From: Bacillota bacterium
GTDB taxonomy: Bacteria; Bacillota; Clostridia; Acetivibrionales; DTU013
DNA: 64,000 nt
Direction: 5' to 3'
Assembly (NCBI GenBank): GCA_023412665.1
Contig: JAEZCA010000002.1
Location: 1-64,000, forward strand
Shown here: piece by piece, positions 35,824-44,900 of the stretch
Numbering within the stretch: position 1 is the first letter of the stretch
How the letters are laid out: each line of letters opens with the position of its first letter
Made by a program: the position numbers and the translations under genes
The notes under the pieces: generated by a model
What the model was told of the DNA's origin: nothing
What the model saw: only the letters and a program-made list of their open reading frames with translations
Databases searched by the model: none

Positions 35824-37233
35824 ATGGAGAAAAAAAATGCTGCCGGAAAGGGTTATAGTGCCGGTATATCCAATGATATGAGCGCTGAGGAAAGACAAAA
35901 GCTCATTGATAAGCTTGGAACGATCCTTGAGGAAAATGACCGAATAGACCCCGAACTGTACAAGAGGTACAACGTTAAGAGGGGACTTCGCAATGAGGAT
36001 GGTACAGGAGTGCTCGTTGGACTGACAGAGATAGGCGACGTAAGGGCATATGTAATCGATGAGGAAGAAAAGGTGCCGGTCGAAGGTAAGCTTTTATACA
36101 GGGGTTTAGAGATAAATGATATTGTGAGCGGCTTTCAGAGCGATAATCGCTTCGGCTATGAAGAATGCTGCTACCTGCTGCTGTTTGGTAAGCTTCCCAG
36201 CAGGTCAGAGCTGAAGGAGTTTGAACATCTTCTTGGAGAACTGAGAACCTTACCTGCCGGTTTTACTGAAGATATGATCATGAAGGCGCCAAGCAAGGAT
36301 ATTATGAACAAGCTGGCAAGGAGTGTTCTGGCGTCCTATTCCTATGACCACAATCCTGATGATATTTCTATCAAAAATGTACTAAGGCAGTGTATTGAGC
36401 TGATAGCCCGTTTCCCTACTATGGTGGCTTACGGTTATGAGGCAAAGGTGCATTTTCATGATAGGAAGAGCCTGTATGTACATAACCCGTCAAAGGAACT
36501 TAGCACAGCCGAAAATATACTGCGTATGATCCGCCCGGATAAATCCTTTACGGCATCTGAGGCGGAACTGCTTGACCTGGCGCTTGTACTTCATGCAGAA
36601 CATGGCGGCGGCAATAACTCAAGCTTTGTTGCCCATGTGGTAACCTCCACCGGAACTGATACCTACTCGGCAATAGCAGCTGCTGTCGGCTCGCTGAAAG
36701 GCCCCCAGCACGGAGGCGCCAATCTGAAGGTAATGGATATGATGGAGGACATCAAAAGCGCTGTGAAGGACTGGGATGATGAAGAGGAAATTGGAGGCTA
36801 CCTGGCTAAGATACTCAGAAAGGAAGCTTTTGACCAAACCGGACTTATCTATGGGATAGGCCATGCTGTATATACCAAATCAGACCCAAGGACCACTCTG
36901 CTCAAGCAAAAAGCAGAGCTATTGTCAAAGGAAAAGGGCCAGGAGAAGGAATACCGCCTGTACACACATATAGAGAAGCTGGCGCCCGAGGTGTTTTTCA
37001 AGGTGAAAAACAATACAAAGGTAATGTGCGCAAATGTTGACTTCTACTCCGGCTTTGTCTACAAAATGCTTAACATACCGGTGGAGCTGTATACTCCGAT
37101 TTTTGCGGTTGGCAGGATAGCCGGCTGGTGTGCTCACAGGATGGAGGAGTTAGTCAACGGAGGAAGGATAATAAGGCCCGCATACAAGAGTGTTGAACCC
37201 AGGAAGGCATATATACCGATGAACGAGAGATAA
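35824..37233 (+). CDS. Citrate synthase (Si-type, GltA/CitZ superfamily)
   Basis: Encodes 469 residues from the ATG 7 nt after aggagg; an ATG at 35818 is too close to the site. It condenses acetyl-CoA and oxaloacetate (or propionyl-CoA for methylcitrate synthases). Catalytic residues of the all-helical citrate synthase fold are visible: His260 in LHAEHGGGNNSSF, His296 in GPQHGGANLKVM and the Asp in CANVDFYSGFVYKML; YGIGHAVYTKSDPRT is also diagnostic. The 60-residue N-terminal extension and large domain match clostridial type members. It is not homologous to the Re-citrate synthase gene 4 kb upstream, yet the reaction is formally the same, which makes the pairing notable. Its own terminator follows. 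Confidence 0.95.
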   Translation: MEKKNAAGKGYSAGISNDMSAEERQKLIDKLGTILEENDRIDPELYKRYNVKRGLRNEDGTGVLVGLTEIGDVRAYVIDEEEKVPVEGKLLYRGLEINDIVSGFQSDNRFGYEECCYLLLFGKLPSRSELKEFEHLLGELRTLPAGFTEDMIMKAPSKDIMNKLARSVLASYSYDHNPDDISIKNVLRQCIELIARFPTMVAYGYEAKVHFHDRKSLYVHNPSKELSTAENILRMIRPDKSFTASEAELLDLALVLHAEHGGGNNSSFVAHVVTSTGTDTYSAIAAAVGSLKGPQHGGANLKVMDMMEDIKSAVKDWDDEEEIGGYLAKILRKEAFDQTGLIYGIGHAVYTKSDPRTTLLKQKAELLSKEKGQEKEYRLYTHIEKLAPEVFFKVKNNTKVMCANVDFYSGFVYKMLNIPVELYTPIFAVGRIAGWCAHRMEELVNGGRIIRPAYKSVEPRKAYIPMNER

Positions 37234-37237
37234 TTGA

Positions 37238-37284
37238 AAAACCCCGCCATTCCATGAAACTAGCGGAACGGCGGGGTTTTCTTT
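37238..37284 (+). terminator. Rho-independent terminator after citrate synthase
   Basis: A 16-position stem, aaaaccccgcc plus ttcc (37238-37253), pairs with ggaa plus ggcggggtttt (37265-37280) with one A/C mismatch, and is followed by ctttg. It ends the cluster begun at 31488. Confidence 0.92.
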
Positions 37285-37296
37285 GATCAGTGAATT

Positions 37297-37327
37297 AAAA
37301 AAGCACTCTGCTTTGCAGAGTGCTTTT
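37297..37327 (-). terminator. Terminator of tRNA-Glu
   Basis: Perfect 11-bp stem, aagcactctgc (37301-37311) with gcagagtgctt (37315-37325), 3-nt loop. On the minus strand it is followed by a T-run (the A-run at 37297-37302). It begins 3 nt after the tRNA CCA end. Confidence 0.9.
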
Positions 37328-37329
37328 GC

Positions 37330-37404
37330 TGGTGACCCATAGGGGACTCGAACCCCTGTTACCGCCGTGAGAGGGCGGTGTCTTAACCGCTTGACCAATG
37401 GGCC
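37330..37404 (-). tRNA. tRNA-Glu (CTC)
   Basis: On the minus strand the cloverleaf starts GGCCCATTGGTCAAGCGG, has the anticodon loop ct-CTC-ac, T-arm GGGGTTCGAGTCCCC and acceptor ATGGGTCA followed by encoded CCA. It is a lone tRNA with its own promoter and terminator, at the left border of the polysaccharide locus. Confidence 0.96.
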
Positions 37405-37643
37405 TTGATTTGAATCGCAAGAGTTATTATAACATGGTATTGCGCCGTTTACAATAGTAAAATTGCATTTTGCATATTATAGCTTATTATAGCTTTTTAT
37501 ACGCCGCAGTTAAAATCTGCCGATCCATATTTATGGCTGGGATTACCCATTGGCTACTGGTAAAATACAGAAGATTCTACATATTATCTTTTATATCTAC
37601 ATTATTTGTGATAGAATTAAACGGAGAATAAGGGGGTCTTGAG
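37405..37643. other. Intergenic region between tRNA-Glu and the polysaccharide locus
   Basis: Holds the minus-strand tRNA promoter (37426-37454) and the leader of the O-antigen ligase-like gene. Nothing else recognisable: no integrase and no repeat of the tRNA 3' end was seen here. Confidence 0.5.
37426..37454 (-). promoter_or_regulatory. Promoter of tRNA-Glu
   Basis: Read on the minus strand: TTGTAA (37454-37449), 17-bp spacer, TATAAT (37431-37426), 22 nt before the tRNA 5' end. Confidence 0.75.
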
Positions 37644-39605
37644 TTGACAGAACATCAGAAACAGAATTCCAATCAAAGCAAGCAAAGTAACGCTAATAAG
37701 AATGCTAAAACAAATAAAAATAATATAAATACTACAGCAGGCAGTAATGCAAAACACAAACAGAATACTTACCGCAAACCGAAGGTCAGTGAGGCTGCGA
37801 AACAGAAAAATGAACTGTATATGGCAATACCATTATGCCTGATAGCCGGTGTTGTGCCACTAATAATTATTCTAAAAAAAATCGTTCTCAATGATCCGGG
37901 GAACATGTATTGGGATGGCAAAGATACACACTTCGACATGTTTTCATATTATAAAATGATTTTCCTGCTAATTTTCACATTCATCGGCGCGGCGGCTTAT
38001 ATATTCTTGCATCATGACATCCCCTTAGAGAAGTCCAGATATAAGTATTACATACCGGCTGGAGCTTTTGGTTTATTTACATTGCTTTCTGCATTTTTCT
38101 CTGAATACAGGCAGGTCGCTTTCGTTGGTTTCCTTGAACGATACGAGGGGGCTTTTGTACTGCTGGCCTATTTAGTCATTCTGTTTTTAGCAATGAACAT
38201 ATTTAAAGGCGAAAAATCCATAAAGATATTGTTCGGCTTTCTTCTTTCATCTGCAGCTATAATTTCGGTCATTGGAATATTCCAGTATTTTGGAAAGGAC
38301 CTGTTACAAACCGAATTTTTTCTTCGTCTGATCACACCGCCATCATTGAAGAATCTCGATGGACAATTGGTTCCAAAAGTGAATGCCGGAACCATTTATT
38401 CAACGCTTTATAATCCCAATTATGTAGGAAGTTACATGGCTATGGTAATACCGGTTATCCTGGTGCTGATTATCTGGGTGAAAAAGCTTGGTCACAAACT
38501 TTTGCTTGGCGCACTGCTGGCACTCACAGTCATAAACCTTATTGGCTGTGACTCGCGTGCAGGGCTTATCGGCACAGTATTTACGATATTTGTATTGGTG
38601 GTCGTTTATAGGAGAAAAATTATCGATCATAAATGGATAGCCATGGCTGTAGTGCTGGTGGCTGCGGGCGGCTTAACGGCATTCAATTTTGCCACCAATG
38701 GATCAGTATTTAGCCGTATTGAACGTATGCTGACACTTGAGGGCAAGGAAGATAATGATGAGGCTATGACGGCTTTACACACGGCGCTGGCTGGGATAAA
38801 CGATATTAAGATGAATGATAAAAAGGCAGAGATTGTTACTGAAAAGGGTACTATAAAAATAACGTTGGAAAATAGTTTGCTTGATATTTCCGATGAAAAC
38901 GACAAGGGATTGTCAAACGAATTCGAAAACAATGTTGTCCGTATAACGGACGAGCGTTTTAATAATGTGAAACTAAGTATAAATGCTGAGGAAGGCATGA
39001 TACTGGTCTATTACAATGATTATGAGCTAATGAACATCATATTGACCAATGAAGGGCTGAGAAGCACTTCAAACAGGTGGCTGACATATAGGAACGACAG
39101 GGAGATTGAATCCTTCGGATTTGAAGGAAAGGAAGCAATAGGTTCAAACAGGGGATATATCTGGTCCAGAACGCTGCCGCTGCTGAAGGATACTATATTT
39201 ATCGGAAAAGGGCCGGATACCTTTGCAATATACTTCCCCCAGTATGATTTCTTAAATAAACTAAAATATTATCAGACAGGAAATATGTTTGTCGACAAGG
39301 CTCATAACATGTACCTGCAGACGGCACTGCAGACCGGTATATTGTCGTTGCTGGCGATGCTTGTACTGTTTGGCATATATGTGGTCTCTAGTATCAAGGT
39401 ATACTGGAAGGAAGATTTCAAAAGCTTTCTGCCGGTAGCAGGCGCCGCGTGCTTCGCAGCATTCTGCGGATACGCTTCTGCCGGGCTCATGAACGACAGC
39501 AATGTATCTGTGTCACCGGTGTTTTGGGTGCTGCTCGGACTTGGGATAGGGATAAATTTGGTGCTGAAGAAAGGGAAGGAGAAGGAAATTAAAGTGGCAG
39601 GCTGA
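37644..39605 (+). CDS. O-antigen ligase/polymerase-family membrane protein (Wzy_C type)
   Basis: Encodes 653 residues and starts at TTG after aaggggg. The N-terminus is a 50-residue Asn/Lys/Gln-rich cytoplasmic tail. About ten membrane helices follow, interrupted at residues about 360-500 by a hydrophilic, beta-rich extracytoplasmic insert. The Wzy_C/WaaL signatures lie around the first part of that loop (NYVGSYMAMVIPVILVLIIW, then CDSRAGLIGTVF) and after the insert (GKGPDTFAIYFPQYD, VDKAHNMYLQTALQTGILSL). Such proteins ligate or polymerise undecaprenyl-linked glycans at the outer face of the membrane. It opens the polysaccharide locus but is convergent with the GDP-mannose operon. The exact reaction is open. 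Confidence 0.88.
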   Translation: MTEHQKQNSNQSKQSNANKNAKTNKNNINTTAGSNAKHKQNTYRKPKVSEAAKQKNELYMAIPLCLIAGVVPLIIILKKIVLNDPGNMYWDGKDTHFDMFSYYKMIFLLIFTFIGAAAYIFLHHDIPLEKSRYKYYIPAGAFGLFTLLSAFFSEYRQVAFVGFLERYEGAFVLLAYLVILFLAMNIFKGEKSIKILFGFLLSSAAIISVIGIFQYFGKDLLQTEFFLRLITPPSLKNLDGQLVPKVNAGTIYSTLYNPNYVGSYMAMVIPVILVLIIWVKKLGHKLLLGALLALTVINLIGCDSRAGLIGTVFTIFVLVVVYRRKIIDHKWIAMAVVLVAAGGLTAFNFATNGSVFSRIERMLTLEGKEDNDEAMTALHTALAGINDIKMNDKKAEIVTEKGTIKITLENSLLDISDENDKGLSNEFENNVVRITDERFNNVKLSINAEEGMILVYYNDYELMNIILTNEGLRSTSNRWLTYRNDREIESFGFEGKEAIGSNRGYIWSRTLPLLKDTIFIGKGPDTFAIYFPQYDFLNKLKYYQTGNMFVDKAHNMYLQTALQTGILSLLAMLVLFGIYVVSSIKVYWKEDFKSFLPVAGAACFAAFCGYASAGLMNDSNVSVSPVFWVLLGLGIGINLVLKKGKEKEIKVAG

Positions 39606-39640
39606 GACTGAAAAGAATAAGCATGTGGAGATAGAGTATA

Positions 39641-39705
39641 ATAAGGCTTTATAATGGGCCAGCAATCAGCATAACATTATTGCAGAATATCATTATAAAG
39701 CTTAT
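39641..39705. repeat. Inverted repeat between convergent genes
   Basis: Two 15-bp arms, ataag-g-ctttataatg (39641-39656) and cattataaag-cttat (39691-39705), with one bulged base and a 34-nt loop. The right arm lies in the 3' end of the minus-strand glycosyltransferase gene. No T-run, so at best a weak bidirectional transcription stop. Confidence 0.45.
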
Positions 39706-40804
39706 AAACGCTATCAAGCATTTTATCCATAGTGAAGTATTGTATTGCTCTTTCTTTTGCTTTGAGGCCCATCTGTATCCTTTCATCGTCATTATCAATA
39801 AGCCTTTGCATGGCTGCTGCAAGGGATTCTGCATCTCCGGGAGGTACTGTCAGCCCGGTTTGGCCGTTTAGACTCACATAGGGCACTCCGGTCGGCAATG
39901 ATGTGTTTATTACAGGCTTAGAACACGCCATTGCTTCAATCTGGACCAGTCCGAAGGCTTCACTGTTCGCAACCGATGGCAGCACAAACAGATCACAAGC
40001 ATTCAGCATAGTTTTGATATCTTCATCGCTCTGATGACCAAGAAAATGTACACTTTCTGATATGCCTGATTCAATTGCCTGAGTTTTCAGTTGCTCACTT
40101 AACGGGCCATCACCAACTATATACAATTGTGCTCCACGAACCTTGCTGAATGCTCGAAGAAGCACTTCAACACCCTTGTAGTAAATCAGCCTGCCGATAA
40201 AAAGCACTTTTTTTACTTGACTTGATTGCTGGATTGAAGATCTGTTTTCATTAACGCTTTTATCTTCAAATGAGCGAACATCAATACCGAATGGTATAAT
40301 GATGCATTTATCGCGATAAGGTTCAAGATACGAAGAACCATTGATATGTCCTTCCGTGGCAACGATGATTCGGTCTGCTCTTTTAAGGAACCGGTCCATA
40401 AGTGGCTTATACAATTTCATCAATACCTTTTGTCGTACTATATCGCTATGCCACCATATAATGACTTTGCCTTTGAAGCCTGAAAGAAAGTAAGCAGCAT
40501 CTCCCAGAGGGAATGGCATGTGAAAATGAAGGATGTCCCTGTCAGATGAAAGCTGGCGCAGCTTGGCAAAAAAGGAGAGTGAAAGAGGCATCGAAAAGTA
40601 TATGCCGAAGCTTCCGGCACGATTTACCTCTACTCCATTTATTTTATCAACAACTGCTTTTCCCTTATTGCTGCAGACAAGAACCTTCATATCGACTCTG
40701 TCTCGCAAACCCTCAGCTATATCCTGAACTACTTTTTCAACTCCGCCGATATGCGGAGCGTAGAGTTTATTTACCTGTAATACCCTTATTTTTTCAGCTG
40801 ACAT
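39677..40804 (-). CDS. Glycosyltransferase family 4 (GT-B fold)
   Basis: Encodes 375 residues from the ATG at 40804 (gggagga upstream); a longer frame to 40831 lacks a site. The N-terminal acceptor domain starts KIRVLQVNKLYAPHIGGVEK, the classic GT4 opening. The C-terminal nucleotide-sugar domain has KVLFIGRLIYYKGVEVLLRA, then the E-x7-E region in PSVANSEAFGLVQIEAMACS and GLTVPPGDAESLAAAM. It should add a sugar to a lipid-linked glycan at the cytoplasmic face. It is the last gene of the minus-strand manA-manC operon, so GDP-mannose is a reasonable donor guess. Confidence 0.93.
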   Translation of the reverse strand: MSAEKIRVLQVNKLYAPHIGGVEKVVQDIAEGLRDRVDMKVLVCSNKGKAVVDKINGVEVNRAGSFGIYFSMPLSLSFFAKLRQLSSDRDILHFHMPFPLGDAAYFLSGFKGKVIIWWHSDIVRQKVLMKLYKPLMDRFLKRADRIIVATEGHINGSSYLEPYRDKCIIIPFGIDVRSFEDKSVNENRSSIQQSSQVKKVLFIGRLIYYKGVEVLLRAFSKVRGAQLYIVGDGPLSEQLKTQAIESGISESVHFLGHQSDEDIKTMLNACDLFVLPSVANSEAFGLVQIEAMACSKPVINTSLPTGVPYVSLNGQTGLTVPPGDAESLAAAMQRLIDNDDERIQMGLKAKERAIQYFTMDKMLDSVYKLYNDILQ

Positions 40805-40909
40805 ATTTCCTCCCGGCAACACACCATACAATCTGCTGCGCTGCCAATGATACTATATTGAGTTTTCTTATTATACATGCCATATAATTGATCTACCTGT
40901 TATACTTAC

Positions 40910-42073
40910 CTATTTGCTATTTTGCTTGCTTATCTGTTCATATACTTCTGAGATGATATCAACTGATTTTTCCCATGTGAACATGACAGCACGCTTCAAG
41001 CCTTTATCAGCTAGTTCTGACTGAAGTGAGGGATCCATAAGCAAACATTCCAGAGCCTTTGAAATTGACTCAACTGAATATGGGTCTATTAATAAACCAG
41101 CATCTCCGACCACTTCAGGCAACGAGGCTGCATTTGATGCAATAACCGGTGTGCCGCATGCCATTGCTTCCAGGGGAGGCAATCCGAAGCCTTCATACAA
41201 AGAAGGAAAAACAAAAGCAAATGCGCCCTTCATTAGCACCGGAACATCATTTTCATCGACATATCCTGTAAAAATCACATCATTACCAAGGTCCAGTACA
41301 TTAACTCTTTCAAAAATCGTATCATACAGCCAGCCCTTTTTACCGGAAATAACCAGCTTAGGGATGCAACCGATGCGTTTTTTCAGAAGCCCATAAGCCT
41401 CAATGAGCCTTTCTATATTTTTACGGGGTTCAAGAGTACCCAAATAGAGAAAGTAATCTTTCGTAATACCATACTTGCTTTTGGTTTTTGCTATATCATC
41501 AAGATCATAATCAGGTCGGAATTTCTTAAAATCTACGCCACAGGGCATAACATAAATTCTCTCGGGAGGTACACCGAGGTATTTGATTATTTCTGCCTTA
41601 CTGAATTCTGAAATTGTTATTATGGCATCGGCCCGCCTGGTTGATCGTTCCATGCTCATATTAAGCATAAAACGAGTTTTTCGATTCATTGTTTCAGGAT
41701 ATGCCTTATAGACCATGTCATATACCATTGTAATAACTTTGCCTTTAACTCCAGGCGGGATGTAAAAGTTCATAAAATGGGTGATATCAGCATCATCGCC
41801 GAAAAAAAGACTGTAGGGCACAGGGATAAAGTTGTACAGCATTTTATATGCGAGTGGATGGAACCATCTGCACTCGTTGCGTCTACAGCCAATATCCAGG
41901 AGATCATGAATCAGAATATTATCAGTAGATTTCTTTAAAAGGGAAAAGTAGTTTAAATAGTATGACTTATCTCTATGCTTCTTAGCCATATTAAAAATGA
42001 TATTTTGTATAGTAAGCGCTATGCCGGTTTTGTCATTTTCAAATAACGATTGAGCATCAAACTGTACTTTCAA
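40910..42073 (-). CDS. Glycosyltransferase family 4, mannosyltransferase-like
   Basis: Encodes 387 residues and starts at TTG after ggaggag. The N-terminus (VQFDAQSLFENDKTGIALTI) is typical of WbaZ/MtfB-type mannosyltransferases of GT4. The donor domain shows FLYLGTLEPRKNIERLIEAY, FVFPSLYEGFGLPPLEAMAC (E-x7-E) and GTPVIASNAASLPEVVGDAG. It probably transfers mannose or a mannose-derived sugar from a GDP donor to the growing polysaccharide. It lies 17 nt downstream of manC in the same operon. Confidence 0.93.
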   Translation of the reverse strand: MKVQFDAQSLFENDKTGIALTIQNIIFNMAKKHRDKSYYLNYFSLLKKSTDNILIHDLLDIGCRRNECRWFHPLAYKMLYNFIPVPYSLFFGDDADITHFMNFYIPPGVKGKVITMVYDMVYKAYPETMNRKTRFMLNMSMERSTRRADAIITISEFSKAEIIKYLGVPPERIYVMPCGVDFKKFRPDYDLDDIAKTKSKYGITKDYFLYLGTLEPRKNIERLIEAYGLLKKRIGCIPKLVISGKKGWLYDTIFERVNVLDLGNDVIFTGYVDENDVPVLMKGAFAFVFPSLYEGFGLPPLEAMACGTPVIASNAASLPEVVGDAGLLIDPYSVESISKALECLLMDPSLQSELADKGLKRAVMFTWEKSVDIISEVYEQISKQNSK

Positions 42074-42090
42074 ACTACTCCTCCATCAGG

Positions 42091-43458
42091 TTATATTTCA
42101 GTATCAAATCGAACAATATCATCCTCTTCCAAATACAGACCTGACTGTACCTCTAAAACATGCAGAACAATTTTGCCATTGTTGGCTATACTGTGCCTGC
42201 GGCCATTTTTTACAAATACGCTTTCATTGCTGCTCACAAGTGACTCCGTACCGTCGATCACAACAGTTGCGGTACCGCTGACAACGATCCAATGCTCGCT
42301 CCTGTGGTAATGCATCTGGTAAGTGATCTTTTTCCCGGGTATAATAGAAAGGCGTCTTATTTTATAGAATCTGCCTTCCTCCAATAATGTAAAAGAACCC
42401 CATGGGCGGTATTCAGTCAGATGATAGTCAGTACGCTTATCATTTGCTTTTTTAAGTTCATTTACTCCTTCTTTTACCTTTTGTGTCTGATCTTTATGGC
42501 ATATGAGCAAGGCATCCTTCTGATCGACGACGACCAAGTCATTCACACCGATAGCGACGATCGCTTTATCACCATCTGAATAAATCATGTTATTCGTGCT
42601 GTCGACAAGAACTTCTCCGTTGAACCTGACATTCCCGTTGTCATCCTTTTGAGAATCATATTGATCGTAGAATGTAGCAAAGCTACCAAGGTCAGTCCAC
42701 TGCACGCTTAGCGGTATAACTGCCACAAATTTGGATTTTTCCATTAAGCCATAATCGATAGATATGGAAGGAGTAAGCTTGAAGCATTCTTCAGTATCTT
42801 CTGACAAAAATGCATTATAGACTTCAGGACTATGCTTCTTCACTTCATCAGAAAATAATGCACTGTTGAACATAAAAATACCGCAATTCCAGAAATATCC
42901 TGATTCCATGTATTTTTTTGCAGTTTCAAGATCAGGTTTTTCCTTGAATTCGTCTACAATAAATCCGGGGCCATCAGGTTTGCCCGGCTTTATATAACCG
43001 TACCCGGTTTCAGGAGACTCAGGGCATGCTCCAAATGTCAGCAGAAATCTGTCTGTCAGCTGTTTGCCCTTAAGTATGGTTGATATAAAGGCATCATCAT
43101 TGCCGATAAGATGGTCGGATGAAAATACGGCAACAATATCCTCGCATTTTTTACGGATTGATTTAACACCGTTGAAGATAGCGGGTAACGTGTTTTTCGA
43201 CTGGGGTTCTAAAAGTATATTCTCATCGATGGGCTTATAGCCCATTTCTTCGATTTGCCCTGATATCAAGTACTTATAGTCACTGCTTGTCACTATATAG
43301 ATATCATCCAGTGACACCATTCGAAGACATCTTTGTATGGTGAGCTGGAAAATGGACTGCTCCATACCATTCAGTTTCAAGAACTGCTTTGGAAACTTCG
43401 TTCTGCTTAACGGCCACAAACGTGTTCCGGTCCCACCGGCAAGTATTATTACTTTCAT
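42091..43458 (-). CDS. manC: Mannose-1-phosphate guanylyltransferase (with C-terminal cupin domain)
   Basis: Encodes 455 residues. It makes GDP-mannose from mannose-1-phosphate and GTP. The nucleotidyltransferase signature ILAGGTGTRLWPLSRTKFPK and the following QFLKL stand at the N-terminus, with FKEKPDLETAKKYMESGYFW in the sugar-binding part. The C-terminal quarter is a cupin like that of type II phosphomannose isomerases (EYRPWGSFTLLEEGRFYKIR, then HYHRSEHWIVVSGTATV), so the protein has the bifunctional ManC/CpsB layout. Because a separate manA lies upstream, the second activity may be redundant. No phosphomannomutase gene is in the window. Confidence 0.96.
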   Translation of the reverse strand: MKVIILAGGTGTRLWPLSRTKFPKQFLKLNGMEQSIFQLTIQRCLRMVSLDDIYIVTSSDYKYLISGQIEEMGYKPIDENILLEPQSKNTLPAIFNGVKSIRKKCEDIVAVFSSDHLIGNDDAFISTILKGKQLTDRFLLTFGACPESPETGYGYIKPGKPDGPGFIVDEFKEKPDLETAKKYMESGYFWNCGIFMFNSALFSDEVKKHSPEVYNAFLSEDTEECFKLTPSISIDYGLMEKSKFVAVIPLSVQWTDLGSFATFYDQYDSQKDDNGNVRFNGEVLVDSTNNMIYSDGDKAIVAIGVNDLVVVDQKDALLICHKDQTQKVKEGVNELKKANDKRTDYHLTEYRPWGSFTLLEEGRFYKIRRLSIIPGKKITYQMHYHRSEHWIVVSGTATVVIDGTESLVSSNESVFVKNGRRHSIANNGKIVLHVLEVQSGLYLEEDDIVRFDTEI

Positions 43459-43527
43459 ATAGCGTATCTCCTGAGAAAAATATTTGTTATGTTAATTATA
43501 GCATATAAAATATAATGTTTCGACATT

Positions 43528-44586
43528 TTATGTGGACCCTTCCAGACCGGCTATTTCACTGTATATAATTTTCTCAGAGATGCCAGCCATTCTCAGTGGA
43601 TGAAGAACATCCTCCGACAGATTTGGTTTATAGGTCTTCAGTGCTGTAAATTCTCCTGATAATGTATACTTTCCAAGGGCCGCAGGTATCAGTATCGATT
43701 CGCCGACATTAACTGTCAATTCGCCGCCGTCCCAAAAGATAGATCCATTGCCGGCAGTGAACACATAAATCACAAATTTATTGCCATCAGTTATTTCATT
43801 GATTTTTCCGCAGATACTGTAAACCTCTGCGCAGAAATGTCGATTTGCGACAGCTATCCTTTTTGTGCAGTTATTTGATATGGAGAGCTCTATGCCGGTA
43901 TATTTACTTTTACGGCCGATCAGATTAAAATCTATAACCTTTAGTGCCTTTTCAATATGCAATTCTCTGCCGGTCCTGCCAAAATCGTATACTCTATATG
44001 TTAAGTCTGAATTCTGTTGAATCTCTGCCAGCATGATGCCTTTGCCTATGGAATGGACCATTCCTGCCGGTATATTAATAATATCACCAGGGAAAACCTC
44101 TATAAAATTAAGGCAGCGTTCCACATCATTTAACATGATTGCTGCTGCAAAGTCCTCACGTGTTGTTCCCGGTACAACATCATATACTATTTTCGCGCCC
44201 GGTTTTGCGCTGATGATATACCACATTTCGTTTTTACCGCTTTCTCCATTCTCATTGAAGAATGCGAAGGTATCGTCGGGATGGACCTGAACTGAAAGGT
44301 TATTATTAGCATCGATAAATTTTACAAGAAAAGGGAATTTGCTGAAATCTGTCTGATATACGGATGCTCCAATGAGCCTTCTTCCAAATTTTGTTATCAT
44401 ATCAGGAAGGCAGGTGCCTTCGTATGCTCCGTTGGCCACAACACTGGTACCATTTTTGTGACAGGCGACCTCCCAGCTTTCTGCTACAATCCCTTTCTCA
44501 GGAAGAGCCTTTCCAAGCGAAGCAAGATTTCTGCCTCCCCACACATAGTCCTTGAATAGAGGTTTGAATTTAAGCGGATATAACAT
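43528..44586 (-). CDS. manA: Mannose-6-phosphate isomerase, class I
   Basis: Encodes 352 residues. It interconverts fructose-6-phosphate and mannose-6-phosphate, the entry to GDP-mannose. Family landmarks: LKFKPLFKDYVWGGRNLASL at the N-terminus, the zinc-binding LSVQVHPDDTFA, the metal-ligand pair GMVHSIGKGIMLAEIQQNSD and the catalytic TYRVYDFGR. The C-terminal cupin-like half is complete. It is the first gene of the minus-strand operon, with a promoter at 44631-44659, and is divergent from the exporter operon. Confidence 0.95.
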   Translation of the reverse strand: MLYPLKFKPLFKDYVWGGRNLASLGKALPEKGIVAESWEVACHKNGTSVVANGAYEGTCLPDMITKFGRRLIGASVYQTDFSKFPFLVKFIDANNNLSVQVHPDDTFAFFNENGESGKNEMWYIISAKPGAKIVYDVVPGTTREDFAAAIMLNDVERCLNFIEVFPGDIINIPAGMVHSIGKGIMLAEIQQNSDLTYRVYDFGRTGRELHIEKALKVIDFNLIGRKSKYTGIELSISNNCTKRIAVANRHFCAEVYSICGKINEITDGNKFVIYVFTAGNGSIFWDGGELTVNVGESILIPAALGKYTLSGEFTALKTYKPNLSEDVLHPLRMAGISEKIIYSEIAGLEGST

Positions 44587-44630
44587 TATCTTCCTTCCAG
44601 GCTCCTAGTTGTTTTTTTAAGATATGTAAA

Positions 44631-44659
44631 AGTATATAATATTATTTATTCTATTTCAA
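44631..44659 (-). promoter_or_regulatory. Candidate promoter of the manA-manC operon
   Basis: On the minus strand: TTGAAA (44659-44654), 17-bp spacer, TATACT (44636-44631), about 45 nt before the manA start. Confidence 0.65.
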
Positions 44660-44769
44660 TGAAAGAAGATTTATTATACGGAGTAATTATGGAAAAGATA
44701 AAGCAAATAATTATTGCTATTAGATAAATTCACTGCGTTTATATCCAGGTGAGTATGAACCAGCTTATA

Positions 44770-44798
44770 TTGATTAGTGGAAATAAAGATAGTATAAT
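44770..44798 (+). promoter_or_regulatory. Candidate promoter of the exporter/glycan operon
   Basis: TTGATT (44770-44775), 17-bp spacer, TATAAT (44793-44798), about 100 nt before the permease start. Confidence 0.65.
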
Positions 44799-44900
44799 TG
44801 TTTGGGAATAATATTATGAAAAATGCAGATATTTTTCCTATTATGTAAAAGTATGCTGTAATATCTGGGAATGACTATAGTGTATGTGAAAGGCTAATAT

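Larger units (their letters stand above)
44587..44900. other. Divergent regulatory region between manA and the exporter operon
   Basis: A 314-nt AT-rich stretch with back-to-back promoters at 44631-44659 (minus) and 44770-44798 (plus). No small gene, riboswitch or JUMPstart-like element was recognised. The plus transcript would have a leader of about 95 nt. Confidence 0.6.

Noticed and set aside
37330..37404. tRNA-Glu as an integration (att) site
   Set aside because: No integrase gene and no second copy of the tRNA 3' end were found in the window, so only a weak island hint is kept as a finding.
37405..37643. Possible small gene before the O-antigen ligase-like gene
   Set aside because: Only short frames without ribosome-binding sites. 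The region is explained by a tRNA promoter and a gene leader.
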